NCBI GenBank assembly: GCA_964563505.1
Contig: CAZLXW010000004.1
Span: forward strand, 1-64,000
Direction of reading: 5' to 3'
Source of the DNA: UBA1351 sp964563505
GTDB taxonomy: Bacteria; Bacillota; Clostridia; Lachnospirales; Vallitaleaceae
Length of the DNA stretch: 64,000 nucleotides
Shown here: piece after piece, positions 63,010 through 64,000 of the stretch
How the letters are laid out: every line of letters begins with the position of its first letter
Position numbering within the stretch: position 1 is the first letter of the stretch
The notes under the pieces: model-generated
Seen by the model: the letters and a program-made list of their open reading frames with translations, nothing else
What the model was told of the DNA's origin: nothing
The model's database searches: none
Position numbers and translations under genes: made by a program

Positions 63010-63642
63010 ATGTCAGACATGAAAAAAATACTTGTAATTGATGATGAACCGGATATTGTCTACACCATTTCAGAAATATGTAAATTTGCCGGGCATGAAG
63101 TTGTATCCGCGAATGAGGGGCTAAAAGGAGTGGAATTGTTAAAAGGACATAAGCCCAACCTTGTTATTGTCGATTATCATATGCCCAAATATGATGGTTT
63201 ATCGACAGTGAAAAAAATTCGGGAAATAGATGATACGGTGGCTATTATGGTATTGACGGTTGATGAACGCCAGGAAATATTAGAGAAATTCATGCTTGTC
63301 GGAGCTACGGATTTTTCATTGAAGCCTGTAAAAGCACCGGATTTAATATCTCGTGTCAATGTTAATCTTCAAATCAATAGTATGCAGATGAAAAACAAAG
63401 AACAAGAGCAAAGTGTATTTGTGGAGAAGGGAATTAGTTCAGCAACCCTTCAAATGATAATAAACTATCTAGAAGTGCAAATGGAAGAACAAACCATAAA
63501 AGAAATATCAAAAGGCGTTGAATTAGCTTATCAAACAGTCCATCGTTATATTCAATACTTAATTGACAATGATCAAGTAGAATTAGTCTCAATGTATGGA
63601 AAAGTAGGGAGGCCTCTAAATTACTATCGATTGATAAAATAG
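63010..63642 (+). CDS. Response regulator with CitB-type DNA-binding domain
   Basis: A 210-residue protein. The receiver domain has the acidic pair in VIDDEPDIV, phosphorylation site D55 (VIVDYHMP) and the Lys in SLKPVKAP. The C-terminal winged helix (about 150-210) contains EISKGVELAYQTVHRYIQYL and GKVGRPLNYYRL, as in CitB/DcuR/DctR regulators of transport and uptake genes. It is the last gene of the sensor operon. The repeated heptamers directly after its stop codon are candidate binding sites. Confidence 0.93.
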   Translation: MSDMKKILVIDDEPDIVYTISEICKFAGHEVVSANEGLKGVELLKGHKPNLVIVDYHMPKYDGLSTVKKIREIDDTVAIMVLTVDERQEILEKFMLVGATDFSLKPVKAPDLISRVNVNLQINSMQMKNKEQEQSVFVEKGISSATLQMIINYLEVQMEEQTIKEISKGVELAYQTVHRYIQYLIDNDQVELVSMYGKVGRPLNYYRLIK

Positions 63643-63692
63643 TTTTAGACTTCTTTAGAAAATCTTTAGAATTAGATTCTTTAGACTTTAGA
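63643..63692 (+). repeat. CTTTAGA repeat array, candidate operator
   Basis: CTTTAGA occurs four times (63653, 63664, 63679, 63686), and a TTTTAGA variant occurs at 63643, all on the same strand within 50 bases. Starts are 10, 11, 15 and 7 bases apart, partly one helical turn. The array lies between the response-regulator stop and the start of a secreted-protein gene. TACAAT at 63702-63707 would be a -10, with the last repeats in the -35 zone. Confidence 0.65.
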
Positions 63693-63744
63693 AATGTCCT
63701 TTACAATAAGTTTATAACAATAAAACATGTAAAGGAGAATTGAT

Positions 63745-64000
63745 ATGAAAAAAAGAAGTTTAGGTATGGTCATTGCACTTGTAGTAGCTTTTAGTTTATT
63801 GGCGGTCACAGCTTACGCAAGTACCCCGACGTATGAGGGATACGAAGCGTTCAAAGCGTTAGCTAAAAATGTTGAAAACAATCATGAGGACAAGGCGTTC
63901 AAACAAGAAAATGCAACAGTAACAGGAGCTTTCACAGTCATTGACAATGGAGTCAAATTGGTTCATATGGAAACAGAGCTTAAAGCACAAGGTGAAGATA
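63745..64000 (+). CDS. Secreted protein, N-terminal part (3' end outside window)
   Basis: ATG 63745 follows AAAGGAG at seven bases. The first ~26 residues form a classical signal peptide (MKKRSLGMVIALVVAFSLL, then cleavage after AYA). The ~60 mature residues that follow are charged and show no known motif (TYEGYEAFKALAKNVENN). The frame is open to the end of the window. Its position behind the heptamer array suggests that it is controlled by the adjacent response regulator. Confidence 0.8.
   Translation, partial: MKKRSLGMVIALVVAFSLLAVTAYASTPTYEGYEAFKALAKNVENNHEDKAFKQENATVTGAFTVIDNGVKLVHMETELKAQGED

Noticed and set aside
63643..63692. CRISPR-like repeats
   Set aside because: Seven-base repeats with 0-8-base gaps are far too short and close for a CRISPR array.

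Overview
The window reads as AT-rich chromosomal DNA from an anaerobic, motile, probably spore-forming member of the Clostridia. The evidence is strong AGGAGG-type ribosome binding sites, frequent TTG/GTG starts, two T-box-type leaders, a sigma-H gene, a SpoVB-like flippase, a class I aldolase of Gram-positive type, and the order cysE-cysS-mrnC-(flippase)-rlmB-sigH. A Lachnospirales/Vallitalea-like host is my guess; nothing here fixes the genus. Almost everything is on the plus strand; only the HtrA-type protease and a diguanylate cyclase are on the minus strand.

1-11343: a tightly packed operon built around Hsp70-type ATPases. In order it holds the 3' end of an unknown gene, a lidless Hsp70, a long coiled-coil protein ending in what looks like a GrpE exchange-factor domain, a degenerate Hsp70-like protein, a second lidless Hsp70, an Hsp70 fused to a von Willebrand A domain, a helical-repeat protein and a membrane-anchored coiled-coil protein. 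No J-domain protein is visible. This is the best candidate for an undescribed system.

11344-26450: housekeeping genes. valS sits behind a valine T-box. Then come htrA (minus), folC, a 48-residue protein, a zinc-ribbon/TPR membrane protein, a divergent PTS Enzyme I-like protein lacking key catalytic residues, cysE-cysS behind what looks like a T-box antiterminator/terminator module without Stem I, mrnC, the flippase, rlmB, sigH and tRNA-Thr.

26556-42319: a 7TM diguanylate cyclase (minus), aldolase, a CoA-binding protein and a DUF1059-like protein. They are followed by an unusual peptide-type ABC transporter in which both permeases carry extracellular M28-peptidase-like domains that have lost their metal ligands, and both ATPases are fused. 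Next come an exported coiled-coil protein with FtsE and FtsX, an ene-reductase, aroC and a DUF2294-like protein.

42344-50155: a chemotaxis cluster (PAS/degenerate-GGDEF protein, cheY, cheA, cheW, MCP, cheR, cheB) behind a promoter, a structured leader and a terminator.

50234-64000: a divergent TruA, YwbE, an ArsC/Spx-family protein, a MYG1-type protein and an oxidoreductase. A complete oligopeptide ABC operon follows. The last operon holds a membrane-tethered peptide-binding protein, a small anchored protein, a histidine kinase and a response regulator. Immediately after it, an array of CTTTAGA repeats precedes a truncated secreted-protein gene, possibly the regulator's target.
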